This document shows positions 1-7,637 of a DNA stretch of 64,000 nucleotides, piece by piece; the first letter of the stretch is position 1, and the number at the start of each line of letters is the position of its first letter. Below the pieces are notes generated by a model, which saw only the letters and a list, made by a program, of their open reading frames with translations, did no database searches and was not told the origin of the DNA. A program made the translations under genes and the position numbers. This DNA is from Oceanispirochaeta sp. M1 (GTDB lineage Bacteria; Spirochaetota; Spirochaetia; DSM-2461). Location of the stretch: contig NZ_QQPQ01000001.1 of the NCBI RefSeq assembly GCF_003346715.1, positions 186,001 to 250,000 of the forward strand, in the 5' to 3' direction.

Positions 1-156
1 CTGGCTATGCCGGAAATCTCAGGCCCCACAATTCCACTGCAGTTCCTCCCTTTTTCCGGCTATAAATTTATCCCCCGGGGAGATAACTGGGATTACGGTC
101 TGGCCGCCCTTTTCCTGGCTGCCATTCAATATGACAAAATGATTAGAGAAATCTAA
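1..156 (+). CDS. C-terminal tail of an unidentified protein (cut by window edge)
   Basis: An open frame enters from the left edge and stops with TAA at 154-156, three bases before the next gene's ATG. About 51 residues are visible, ending in a helical stretch with YGLAALFLAAIQYDKM. The 2-bp spacing places it in the same operon as the uronate genes that follow, so a role in the same glycan pathway is likely. The family cannot be named from this tail alone. Confidence 0.6.
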   Translation: MAMPEISGPTIPLQFLPFSGYKFIPRGDNWDYGLAALFLAAIQYDKMIREI

Positions 157-158
157 AA

Positions 159-2147
159 ATGTTAAAAAAAATTATACTTAGCCTTGCTGCTGTAACAGTT
201 ATTGTTATTGTCCTTTCTGTGATTATAGATACCAGGAGAAATAACAGCTTTACTCCTGCCCCCTCCAGGCCGTCAGAAAGTATTCAGATGGACCCCGACG
301 GTCTTCTTTACGCTTTTCATCATGATCTTGAGGTCGATGCGGAGGAGCAGGATATTAATATTGAAAATATCTGCCGGTATGTGGATGGCCGATATGACTG
401 TTCCGATTTTCGTCTGGTCTCTTTGATGCGTATCCTCTATCTCTATCCCGAGGGCTTGAGTGAAGATCAGCATGCCCGGATTAAGCAGACTCTTACCAGT
501 TTTAAATACTGGTTGGATGAACCAGGTGCCGACAGCATGTGTTACTGGAGTGAGAACCATCAGATACTTTTCGCCACAGCTGAGCTTCTGGCTGGAAAGC
601 TGTACCCCGACGAAATCTTCAGTAATGATGGTCTCATCGGCAGGGAACATCAGGCCAGGGGGCGGGAACGCGTCCTTACCTGGCTGGAACAGCGCTGGAA
701 CTATGGATTTACCGAGTATTACTCCAATGTCTACTATGTGGAAGATATCGGGCCTATGAGCAATCTCATCGATTTAAGCGATGATGACGAAATCATCACA
801 AAGACACAGATCATTATGGACCTTCTCATTCATGATCTGGCTACTCAGTCTTATAAGGGTACATTCCTTACAACCAGCGGCAGAGCCTATGAAAATAATA
901 GAAAAAGCGGGCAAAATAACTCTATGAAGAGTGTGGCTCAGTATATCTGGGGCTACCCTCTGGGTGGTGAAGATAGAAAAGGGATGGATCTGGGTTTTCA
1001 GTTTATTGAAAACTACGAGGTTCCCGAGGTAATCCGTCTTATCGGTCTGGATCACAGTGAACAGGTTATCAAGGCCTCCAATGGTCTGAATGTGAGTGAA
1101 CTTAAGGGGGAAGGGCTGATAGGCCTGGAGACCCATCAGATCATGATGCAGTGGGCCATGGAATCTTTCACAAATCCTGAAATTATCAGCAATACGGTCG
1201 ATATCATAAATGAGTATGATCTTCTGTCTCAGAGCTCTTTTAATGCTTTTACTATGATAAACTACTCTGCACTGCGCCGTCTGGGTCTTCTCCCTGTAAT
1301 CAGTAAAGTGCTTCATCCTCAAAGTAATGGTAATGCCATTCAGAGAGGGAATGTCTATACCTTCAAAAATGACTCTTTTTTCATGTCCACCAGTCAGAAT
1401 TATCATCCCGGTACTCATGGAGATCAGCAGGCTGTATGGCAGGCTACTCTGAGTAATGATCTCAGCATCTTTTCGGCTCATCCTGCAGTATGGCCGGATG
1501 AAAAGGGGCCTAACGGAAACTCTCCCACCTACTGGGCTGGAGAAGGAAGACTGCCTCACTCTGTTCAGAATAGAAATATCAATATGAGTCTGTATAATAT
1601 TCCCGAGAAACCGGGGCTTATGGAGAAGAGGATTATTCCCTATACCCATTTCTGGTTCCCAGAGTTGTATTTTGATGAGGTTATCCTTGAAGAAAAGCAT
1701 ATATTCGGTCGCCTGGGAGATGTTTATGTGGGTGTCAGCACAAAAAATCCTATCACTTACATCATACCCGAAGAATTGACCAAAGACGGAACAATATCTG
1801 ACCCTGAAGGACGGCGTGAAGTCATTCAGGAAGGGCTTGAAGCCTTCTGGATCACAGAGATCTCCACAGCAGATGAAGAGGGAGACTTTAATTCTTTCCG
1901 GCAGCGTATTATGGAGAATCCTGTGAGCTATGAGAAAAAGAGACTGACCTATGCCAGCAATGACCATCAACTGGAATTGACATGGCAGGGAGATTTTAAG
2001 GTTGATGGTGAGATTCAGAATCTTGAATACAATCGTTTTGATTCATCCTATATTCAGGCTGAACGCAAGGCCGAAACTATGGAATTTGAGTTCGGAGGAG
2101 AAAAGCTCTTCCTGGACTTTCACAATAGAATAAGAGAAAGCCGCTAG
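159..2147 (+). CDS. Membrane-anchored or secreted protein, paralogue of 3796-5637; candidate glycan-degrading enzyme
   Basis: This 662-residue protein starts with a basic-hydrophobic segment (MLKKIILSLAAVTVIVIV...) that reads as a signal-anchor or uncleaved signal peptide, so the rest is probably outside the cytoplasm. I do not recognise the family. It aligns along its length with the protein at 3796-5637. Shared blocks include DEPGxDSMCxWSENHQILFA near residue 125, RWxxGxxExxSNVYYxED near 180, YHPGxxGDQ near 420 and GxGRxPHSVQ near 465. Conserved His, Asn, Tyr, Trp and acidic residues in a mainly helical frame would suit an alpha/alpha-toroid polysaccharide lyase or hydrolase; this is inference. 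The operon contains KduI, which acts on products of lyase-type cleavage, and a sugar symporter, which supports a depolymerising role. Start chosen because it gives a clean signal-anchor just after the previous stop. Confidence 0.75.
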   Translation: MLKKIILSLAAVTVIVIVLSVIIDTRRNNSFTPAPSRPSESIQMDPDGLLYAFHHDLEVDAEEQDINIENICRYVDGRYDCSDFRLVSLMRILYLYPEGLSEDQHARIKQTLTSFKYWLDEPGADSMCYWSENHQILFATAELLAGKLYPDEIFSNDGLIGREHQARGRERVLTWLEQRWNYGFTEYYSNVYYVEDIGPMSNLIDLSDDDEIITKTQIIMDLLIHDLATQSYKGTFLTTSGRAYENNRKSGQNNSMKSVAQYIWGYPLGGEDRKGMDLGFQFIENYEVPEVIRLIGLDHSEQVIKASNGLNVSELKGEGLIGLETHQIMMQWAMESFTNPEIISNTVDIINEYDLLSQSSFNAFTMINYSALRRLGLLPVISKVLHPQSNGNAIQRGNVYTFKNDSFFMSTSQNYHPGTHGDQQAVWQATLSNDLSIFSAHPAVWPDEKGPNGNSPTYWAGEGRLPHSVQNRNINMSLYNIPEKPGLMEKRIIPYTHFWFPELYFDEVILEEKHIFGRLGDVYVGVSTKNPITYIIPEELTKDGTISDPEGRREVIQEGLEAFWITEISTADEEGDFNSFRQRIMENPVSYEKKRLTYASNDHQLELTWQGDFKVDGEIQNLEYNRFDSSYIQAERKAETMEFEFGGEKLFLDFHNRIRESR

Positions 2148-2158
2148 GAGTTAATATT

Positions 2159-2995
2159 ATGGATATGGAAATCAGGTATGCAGACCATCCCGAGGATGCA
2201 AAGAAGTATACAACCCAGGAGATCAGAAAACGATATCTTGTGGATACTCTTTTTGTTCAGGACGAGATCAAACTGACCTACTCTCATGTAGACCGAATTA
2301 TGGTGGGAGGTATTATGCCTTCTGCAGAGACTCTTACTCTGGAAGCCGGAAAAGAGATGGGTGTGGACTTCTTTCTGGAACGTCGTGAAATGGGTGTCAT
2401 CAACATAGGTGGAGCAGGTTCTCTTGTTCTGGATGGTGAAGTTTTTAAGATAGGCAGCAGGGAAGGTGCTTATGTGGGAATGGGTGTGAAGGAAGTCTCC
2501 TTTAAGAGTGATGATGCCTCCAATCCCGCTAAATTCTATATGAACAGTGCCCCGGCCCATCATACATACCCCACAGTTCTTATTGACCTTGAAAAGGCCA
2601 ATAAGGTGCACCTTGGTGATGAGGCTAATTTGAATAAGAGAACTATCAATCAGTTTGTTCATCCCGCAGTATGTCAGAGCTGTCAGCTGGTAATGGGAAT
2701 GACCATTCTGGAGCCCGGCTCCGTATGGAATACCATGCCCTGTCATACTCATGAGAGACGGATGGAAGTTTATATGTACTTTGATATGGAAGAGCAGACA
2801 AAGGTTTTTCACCTTATGGGACAGCCCGATGAGACACGCCACATCGTGATGAGTAATGAGCAGGCTGTTATCTCTCCCAGCTGGTCTATTCATTCCGGAG
2901 TGGGGACAAGTAACTACACTTTTATCTGGGGAATGTGCGGTGAGAATATCACTTTTGACGACATGGACTTTGTAGATATGAAGGATATGAAATAA
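2159..2995 (+). CDS. kduI: 5-dehydro-4-deoxy-D-glucuronate isomerase (KduI)
   Basis: KduI converts 5-keto-4-deoxyuronate, released from unsaturated uronic acids, to 3-deoxy-D-glycero-2,5-hexodiulosonate in the cytoplasm. At 278 residues the length is that of the family. The metal site is complete: His196, His198 and Glu203 lie in CHTHERRMEVY and His245 in WSIHSG, matching the E. coli numbering for the zinc ligands. The N-terminal YADHPEDAKKYTTQEIR and the VDRIMVGG segment are also typical. It starts 11 bp after the first large protein with AGGAG in front and overlaps the next gene's ATG by one base, so it is translated within one operon. No kduD, kdgK or kdgA is seen here, so later steps must be encoded elsewhere. 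Confidence 0.95.
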   Translation: MDMEIRYADHPEDAKKYTTQEIRKRYLVDTLFVQDEIKLTYSHVDRIMVGGIMPSAETLTLEAGKEMGVDFFLERREMGVINIGGAGSLVLDGEVFKIGSREGAYVGMGVKEVSFKSDDASNPAKFYMNSAPAHHTYPTVLIDLEKANKVHLGDEANLNKRTINQFVHPAVCQSCQLVMGMTILEPGSVWNTMPCHTHERRMEVYMYFDMEEQTKVFHLMGQPDETRHIVMSNEQAVISPSWSIHSGVGTSNYTFIWGMCGENITFDDMDFVDMKDMK

Positions 2996-3792
2996 TGAAT
3001 ACCGAGCTGGCTTTACAGACCTTCACCATCCGGAAATCTCTGAAGAAAGCTTCAGACCGGAATACAGCCTTCAGACAGATGAAAAAGGCCGGAGTCAGCG
3101 GCATAGAGCTGGCCCGGATCAAATTCACTCCTGAAGTAATAAATCACATCAATAAACTGAGGAAAAGAGATAAAATCAATGTTCTCAGTACTCAGATCAA
3201 ACTGGATACCATTCTCAAGGATATTGACTGGACCATCGAGTTTCATAAGCTCCTCGAATGCCCACGGGCTGTGGTCTCCGTTATCAGTTTTAAATATCTG
3301 AAGAAGGGCAGAGAGGGGCTGGAGGAGTATGCCGGCATACTTAACGAGACTGGGCGTAAGCTGAAGGAAGAGGGGATACAGCTTCTTTTTCATCATCACA
3401 ACTTTGAGTTTGTTCCTCTGGCAGGCGAAGAGGGAATCGACGGTATGGACATACTTCTCGAAGAACTGGATCCAGAGTATGTGGGCTTTGTTCTGGATAC
3501 CTACTGGCTGCAGAGGAGCGGTCATGATCCTGCCGCCTTTATCCGCAGTATGAAAGGCCGGGTTAAGGGTGTGCATCTAAGAGATATGACTCTTAAGGGG
3601 CCTATCTGGAATCCCGGTATCCGGGACTGCGAATTGGGAGAGGGGCACCTGGACTTTAAGGGGATTCTGGAAGCCTGTGAGGAGGCGGAAGTTGAGTATG
3701 CCGCCATTGAGCAGGACAGTGCCGCTCCCTGGAAGAGTATAGGCATAAGCCTTGCTCATCTGGATTCATTTTTACCTAAGCAAAGGAGATAA
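2995..3792 (+). CDS. Sugar phosphate isomerase/epimerase, xylose-isomerase-like TIM barrel
   Basis: This 265-residue protein has the look of the AP-endonuclease-2/xylose-isomerase-like TIM-barrel family. Visible signs are the start ELALQTFTIRK, a metal-site strand LLFHHHNFEF near residue 130, GFVLDTYWLQRSG near 163 and GVHLRDM near 190, followed by GEGHLDFKGI and a late EQD near 240. In this family Glu, Asp and His residues at such strand ends bind a divalent metal and move a proton between sugar carbons. Its start overlaps the kduI stop by one base, pointing to translational coupling. The substrate cannot be read from sequence; a uronate-derived or keto sugar fits the operon. Confidence 0.8.
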   Translation: MNTELALQTFTIRKSLKKASDRNTAFRQMKKAGVSGIELARIKFTPEVINHINKLRKRDKINVLSTQIKLDTILKDIDWTIEFHKLLECPRAVVSVISFKYLKKGREGLEEYAGILNETGRKLKEEGIQLLFHHHNFEFVPLAGEEGIDGMDILLEELDPEYVGFVLDTYWLQRSGHDPAAFIRSMKGRVKGVHLRDMTLKGPIWNPGIRDCELGEGHLDFKGILEACEEAEVEYAAIEQDSAAPWKSIGISLAHLDSFLPKQRR

Positions 3793-3795
3793 TTA

Positions 3796-5637
3796 ATGGA
3801 CAGTGTAGAAGCTTCGAGACCCCCTAAGTGTATTCCTGAAATTGAGGCACTTGCCAGGGGAGAGAAAATTGATGAATCGGGGATACTTACACTTTGTGCC
3901 TATGTAGACAGCCGTGAGGACTGCGCTGATTTTAGAATGGCAACTCTCATACGAATCCTCTATCAGTTCCGGGATCTGCTCAGTGAAGAGACCCTTGCCG
4001 TAATGAAAAAGAGCTTTCTGGCATTTAAATACTGGATGGATGAGCCGGGAGATGACAGCATGTGTCTCTGGAGCGAGAATCATCAGATTCTGTTTGCCTC
4101 CTGTGAGTATCTGGCCGGTCAGTTCTATCCAGAGGAGATCTTCTCCAATAATGGTATGACTGGACTGGAGCGGGTGGAGCACTCCGGAGCGAGAGTCCTG
4201 AAATGGATGTCTGACCGTTGGGACTGGGGAATTATAGAGTGGCATTCCAATGTCTATTATGAGGAGGATCTCCCTGCACTGTGCAATCTGATAGATTTTA
4301 CAGCTGATGAGGAAATTGTAAGGAAGACCACCCTGGTAATGGATCTCTTTCTTACTGATATTGCAATGCACAGCTGGAAGGGCTGTTTTAATGTCTCCAG
4401 CGGCCGTTGTTATGAACGTCAGAAAATGTCCCCCATGGGAGCCGACACTCTGCAGGTTACCGAGTCTATCTGGGGCTTTGGTAATATCAAAGAGTATGAC
4501 TATTCAACCCTGTCTGCCCACTTTCTCCTAATGCAGAATTATGAGGTTCCTACGGTTATCAAGCAGATCGGACAGGACCACAGCCCGGCAGAGATCAGAA
4601 CTTCCAACGGAATCAATCTGGCTGAGATGAAGAGTCTTGGTTTTGATATGAAGAGCAGAGATACTGTGATCTATCAATGGGCCATGGAAGCCTTTTCCAA
4701 TCCTGAATCTGTAATGGGCACCATGACACTCTACAAAGATTGGAAGATGGAGAAGAACCGTTTTCTGAGGGGCCTTGATGTTCTGGCAAACCCGGTACTC
4801 AGAAAATCGGGAATCCTCCCCTTTATATCTAAAACCCTGAATCCCGTTTTTAACGGTGTTGCCATACAGCGGGCCAATACCTATACCTTCCGTACTGAGA
4901 ATTATATGATGTCCACCGCCTGTGCCTATCATCCCGGTGATTATGGGGATCAGCACCATATCTGGACCGCCACCCTCAGCAAGGATATCAATGTTTTTAC
5001 AACCCATCCTGCGGTGCTTTCATTCGGGGATGATGAGCTCTTAAGCCTCTCTCCCAACAACTGGGTAGGTAATGGACGTAATCCCCATTCTGTGCAATAT
5101 AAGAATGTAGGTATGAGTCTCTATGAGCTTCCCAAAAAGAAGGGCTTTATGGAGAAACATCTTCATCATTTTACTCATGCCTGGTTCCCGTCTGATCTCT
5201 TTGATGAAGCTTTTCTTAAGGGACATCGCGCCCTGGGGCGTATTGGTAATACTTACTGCGCACTCATCGGAGCTTCAGATCTTAAAAGAGCTGATAATAA
5301 TCCTTCAGAACTGATTCAGGAAGGGAGAAGTACCTGGTGGGTCTGTATCCTGGGCAGCAGTAATGAGGATGGGAGCTTTGATGAATTCAAGGCAAAAATT
5401 TCGGCAGTTAAACCTGAATACTACAATCAGAATCTGATTTTTAATTATGGAAATTCTGAATACGACCTGAAGTGGAAGGGCAGTTTCAGAATCGACGGCA
5501 AGGATCAGTCTCTAGATTTTCAGCGTCTGGAATCCCCCTGGGGAAAGGTACAGAGAAAACCGAAGAAGATCAAACTGGAATGTGGTGAGTCCAGTCTTAA
5601 TCTGAATTTCAAGGAAATGACAAAAAAGGAATTTTAA
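3796..5637 (+). CDS. Cytoplasmic paralogue of 159-2147; candidate glycan-degrading enzyme
   Basis: This 613-residue protein is a full-length homologue of the protein at 159-2147 but lacks the N-terminal hydrophobic segment, so it is predicted to act in the cytoplasm. The shared blocks are all present: YVDSREDCADFR near residue 36, DEPGDDSMCLWSENHQILFA near 85, RWDWGIIEWHSNVYYEED near 146, YHPGDYGDQHHIW near 377 and GNGRNPHSVQ near 425. I cannot name the family. With a GPH symporter immediately downstream (2-bp gap), a reasonable reading is that this copy processes oligosaccharides after import while the anchored copy acts outside. The RBS AAAGGAG lies just before the ATG. Confidence 0.75.
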   Translation: MDSVEASRPPKCIPEIEALARGEKIDESGILTLCAYVDSREDCADFRMATLIRILYQFRDLLSEETLAVMKKSFLAFKYWMDEPGDDSMCLWSENHQILFASCEYLAGQFYPEEIFSNNGMTGLERVEHSGARVLKWMSDRWDWGIIEWHSNVYYEEDLPALCNLIDFTADEEIVRKTTLVMDLFLTDIAMHSWKGCFNVSSGRCYERQKMSPMGADTLQVTESIWGFGNIKEYDYSTLSAHFLLMQNYEVPTVIKQIGQDHSPAEIRTSNGINLAEMKSLGFDMKSRDTVIYQWAMEAFSNPESVMGTMTLYKDWKMEKNRFLRGLDVLANPVLRKSGILPFISKTLNPVFNGVAIQRANTYTFRTENYMMSTACAYHPGDYGDQHHIWTATLSKDINVFTTHPAVLSFGDDELLSLSPNNWVGNGRNPHSVQYKNVGMSLYELPKKKGFMEKHLHHFTHAWFPSDLFDEAFLKGHRALGRIGNTYCALIGASDLKRADNNPSELIQEGRSTWWVCILGSSNEDGSFDEFKAKISAVKPEYYNQNLIFNYGNSEYDLKWKGSFRIDGKDQSLDFQRLESPWGKVQRKPKKIKLECGESSLNLNFKEMTKKEF

Positions 5638-5638
5638 A

Positions 5639-7081
5639 ATGAGTATGAATGAAAAAGTATCCCGTAAAGAGAAGTATATCTTTGCATCGGGAGATCTTTA
5701 TGGAGGCGGAGCCCAGTTAATCATCGGGTTCTACTATCTTATTTTTTTAACCGATGTGGTCCGAATCCGTCCAGCCCTGGCCGGTACTGTTATCCTGATC
5801 AGTAAGATCTGGGATGCAGTATCAGATCCCCTTATGGGTGTTATTACCGACAACACAAGGACAAAGTGGGGGAGGAGAAAGCCCTATTTTCTGATTGGAT
5901 TTTTCGGAATCCTCATCTCCTTTTTCTTTCTCTGGTATCCCGTTGCTTTTGAGATGGAATCAGCCCGCTTTGTATATGTTCTGATCTCCTATCTGTTCTA
6001 TTCGACCATACAGACTATTGTTATGGTCCCCTATTCAGCAATGTCCAGTGAGATCAGTAATGATTACAAAGAGAGAACTGTTATCAACGGTACCAGACTG
6101 TTCTTCTCCCAGTTTGCGAGCCTCCTCTGTGCGGTTCTGCCTCTGGAAGTCGTAAAGATGTTTCAGGATGAAAGGGCCGGTTATATGGCCATGGCGGCTA
6201 CCTTTGCAATCTTTTTTGCAGTCCCCTTTATTCTCATCTTCTTCGTAGCCAAAGAGAGGGTTCCCGTACCCCATGAAAAAAGCAGGTTTGACCTTACGGC
6301 TCTGCTGAAGCCCTTTAAACTGAGAAGCTTCCGTATCCTTATTGCCATCTATCTTTTTGCCTTTCTGGCAATGGATATAATCTCAACAGTATTTGCCTAC
6401 TTTATGAATTACTACCTGAACCGCCCTGATGAACTGAATTATGTTCTGGGTGCCATGCTGATTACTCAAATTGTCCTTGTTCCGGCAGTTATTAAGATTG
6501 CCACCGTGAAGGATAAGACCTTTGTTTTAAAATATTCTATTGTTTTATGGGCCATAGGAGCTGTCCTTTTAGGAATGATGAATACTGCCTGGCCCTCATG
6601 GAGTATCTATGTCATCGCAGTTATTATCGGCAGCGGGATAATCGGATGTGTGGTTATGCCCTGGACAATGTATCCTGATGTCACCGATGCGGGAGAGTTG
6701 GCTTTCGGTAAACGTATCTCAGGCTCCTTCAGCGGTATTATGACCTTCATGAGGAAATTTTCATCGGCTATCGGGATATTTATTGTCTCCCAGATTCTGG
6801 ATATTTCCGGCTATATCAAACCTCAGGATATTTCAGAAAACGGAATCACAAAGAAAATTATGATGGAACAGCCTGAGACTCTGATTACAGCACTCAAGTT
6901 TATTGTCATTTTCTTTCCACTGTTTCTACTCGGTCTTGTTCTCTTCAATACTTTCCGCTATCCCCTGAATGCATCAATCCACAAGAGACTGCGCATACAG
7001 CTGGACTTTCAGCGTGGCGAAACTGATAAGGGACTGGACGAAGAGGAAGTTAAAGATATCAGAAAGAAACTGATTGGCTGA
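5639..7081 (+). CDS. GPH-family (glycoside-pentoside-hexuronide) cation symporter
   Basis: This 480-residue membrane protein imports a sugar, glycoside or uronide with a cation. It shows the family start (EKYIFASGDLYGGGAQLIIG followed by FYYLIFLTDVV), the cytoplasmic signature DAVSDPLMGVITDNTRTKWG then RRKPYFL, and about 12 hydrophobic segments. The segment PWTMYPDVTDAGELAFGKR near residue 340 is the usual second-half motif containing the conserved D and GxR. It is the last gene of the operon; two stem-loops follow. Context suggests uronic-acid-containing oligosaccharides as substrate, which is an inference from kduI. Confidence 0.9.
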   Translation: MSMNEKVSRKEKYIFASGDLYGGGAQLIIGFYYLIFLTDVVRIRPALAGTVILISKIWDAVSDPLMGVITDNTRTKWGRRKPYFLIGFFGILISFFFLWYPVAFEMESARFVYVLISYLFYSTIQTIVMVPYSAMSSEISNDYKERTVINGTRLFFSQFASLLCAVLPLEVVKMFQDERAGYMAMAATFAIFFAVPFILIFFVAKERVPVPHEKSRFDLTALLKPFKLRSFRILIAIYLFAFLAMDIISTVFAYFMNYYLNRPDELNYVLGAMLITQIVLVPAVIKIATVKDKTFVLKYSIVLWAIGAVLLGMMNTAWPSWSIYVIAVIIGSGIIGCVVMPWTMYPDVTDAGELAFGKRISGSFSGIMTFMRKFSSAIGIFIVSQILDISGYIKPQDISENGITKKIMMEQPETLITALKFIVIFFPLFLLGLVLFNTFRYPLNASIHKRLRIQLDFQRGETDKGLDEEEVKDIRKKLIG

Positions 7082-7091
7082 TCTTTTTCAG

Positions 7092-7142
7092 GCTGCCCTC
7101 AGCGGCAGATATGGCTGAATCAGTTCTCTGAGCTGATTCAGC
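7092..7142 (+). terminator. Two stem-loops after the uronate operon, possible terminator
   Basis: A small stem CTGCC/GGCAG is followed by a perfect 10-bp stem GCTGAATCAG (7114-7123) and CTGATTCAGC (7133-7142) with a 9-nt loop. Only a weak pyrimidine run follows (TGTCCTCCCCTTCTT), so intrinsic termination would be inefficient; it may instead stabilise the mRNA 3' end. Confidence 0.4.
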
Positions 7143-7347
7143 TGTCCTCCCCTTCTTAATAAAACATCAAGATATATTCTCAGAAAGCTTTTTACATATA
7201 AGGGAAATAAATATTACTGACTCTTTTTTTGGATTCATATTGATTTATATGTTAAACGTACCTGATATCGGGTAAAAATATACCCTGTTTGAGGGTTTAG
7301 CCCTTTTGTTTATAGAAAAATACCGATGTATGAAGTATATAAAGCTT

Positions 7348-7620
7348 ATGGCAAAGATCAAAATAGATGAAAATTTCCGCAATCATCTCCTTTCCAGTTA
7401 CCCCCTGGAGGAAGAGGTTCTCAATCACCTCCTGGATGATCTGGGAGATTATTTTTCGGATGATCTGCCATCTTTTATCAGCCGCAGGCATCAACAGATG
7501 CAGAAAGAAGGGCTGAAGAATACTGAAATTTATAAACGGATACAGAGTGATCTGACAGAACGGCGCTTCAGTGCAAAACCATTGAGCATCCGTCAGATCA
7601 GAAGAATCATCTATGGTTAA
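7348..7620 (+). CDS. Small hypothetical protein upstream of glmS
   Basis: A 90-residue basic, helical protein beginning MAKIKIDENFRNHLLSSYPL. An earlier TTG (7306) or ATG (7330) would lengthen it, but 7348 gives the cleanest N-terminus. The C-terminus PLSIRQIRRIIYG is short and basic. I recognise no domain. The stop lies 17 bp before glmS with a shared AAGGAG, so the two are probably cotranscribed. The upstream 200 bp are AT-rich and contain no other gene. Confidence 0.6.
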   Translation: MAKIKIDENFRNHLLSSYPLEEEVLNHLLDDLGDYFSDDLPSFISRRHQQMQKEGLKNTEIYKRIQSDLTERRFSAKPLSIRQIRRIIYG

Positions 7621-7637
7621 CCTCAAGGAGTCATATA

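Noticed and set aside
774-1970. A 398-codon minus-strand frame
   Set aside because: It lies wholly inside the first large protein gene, whose paralogue confirms the plus-strand frame.
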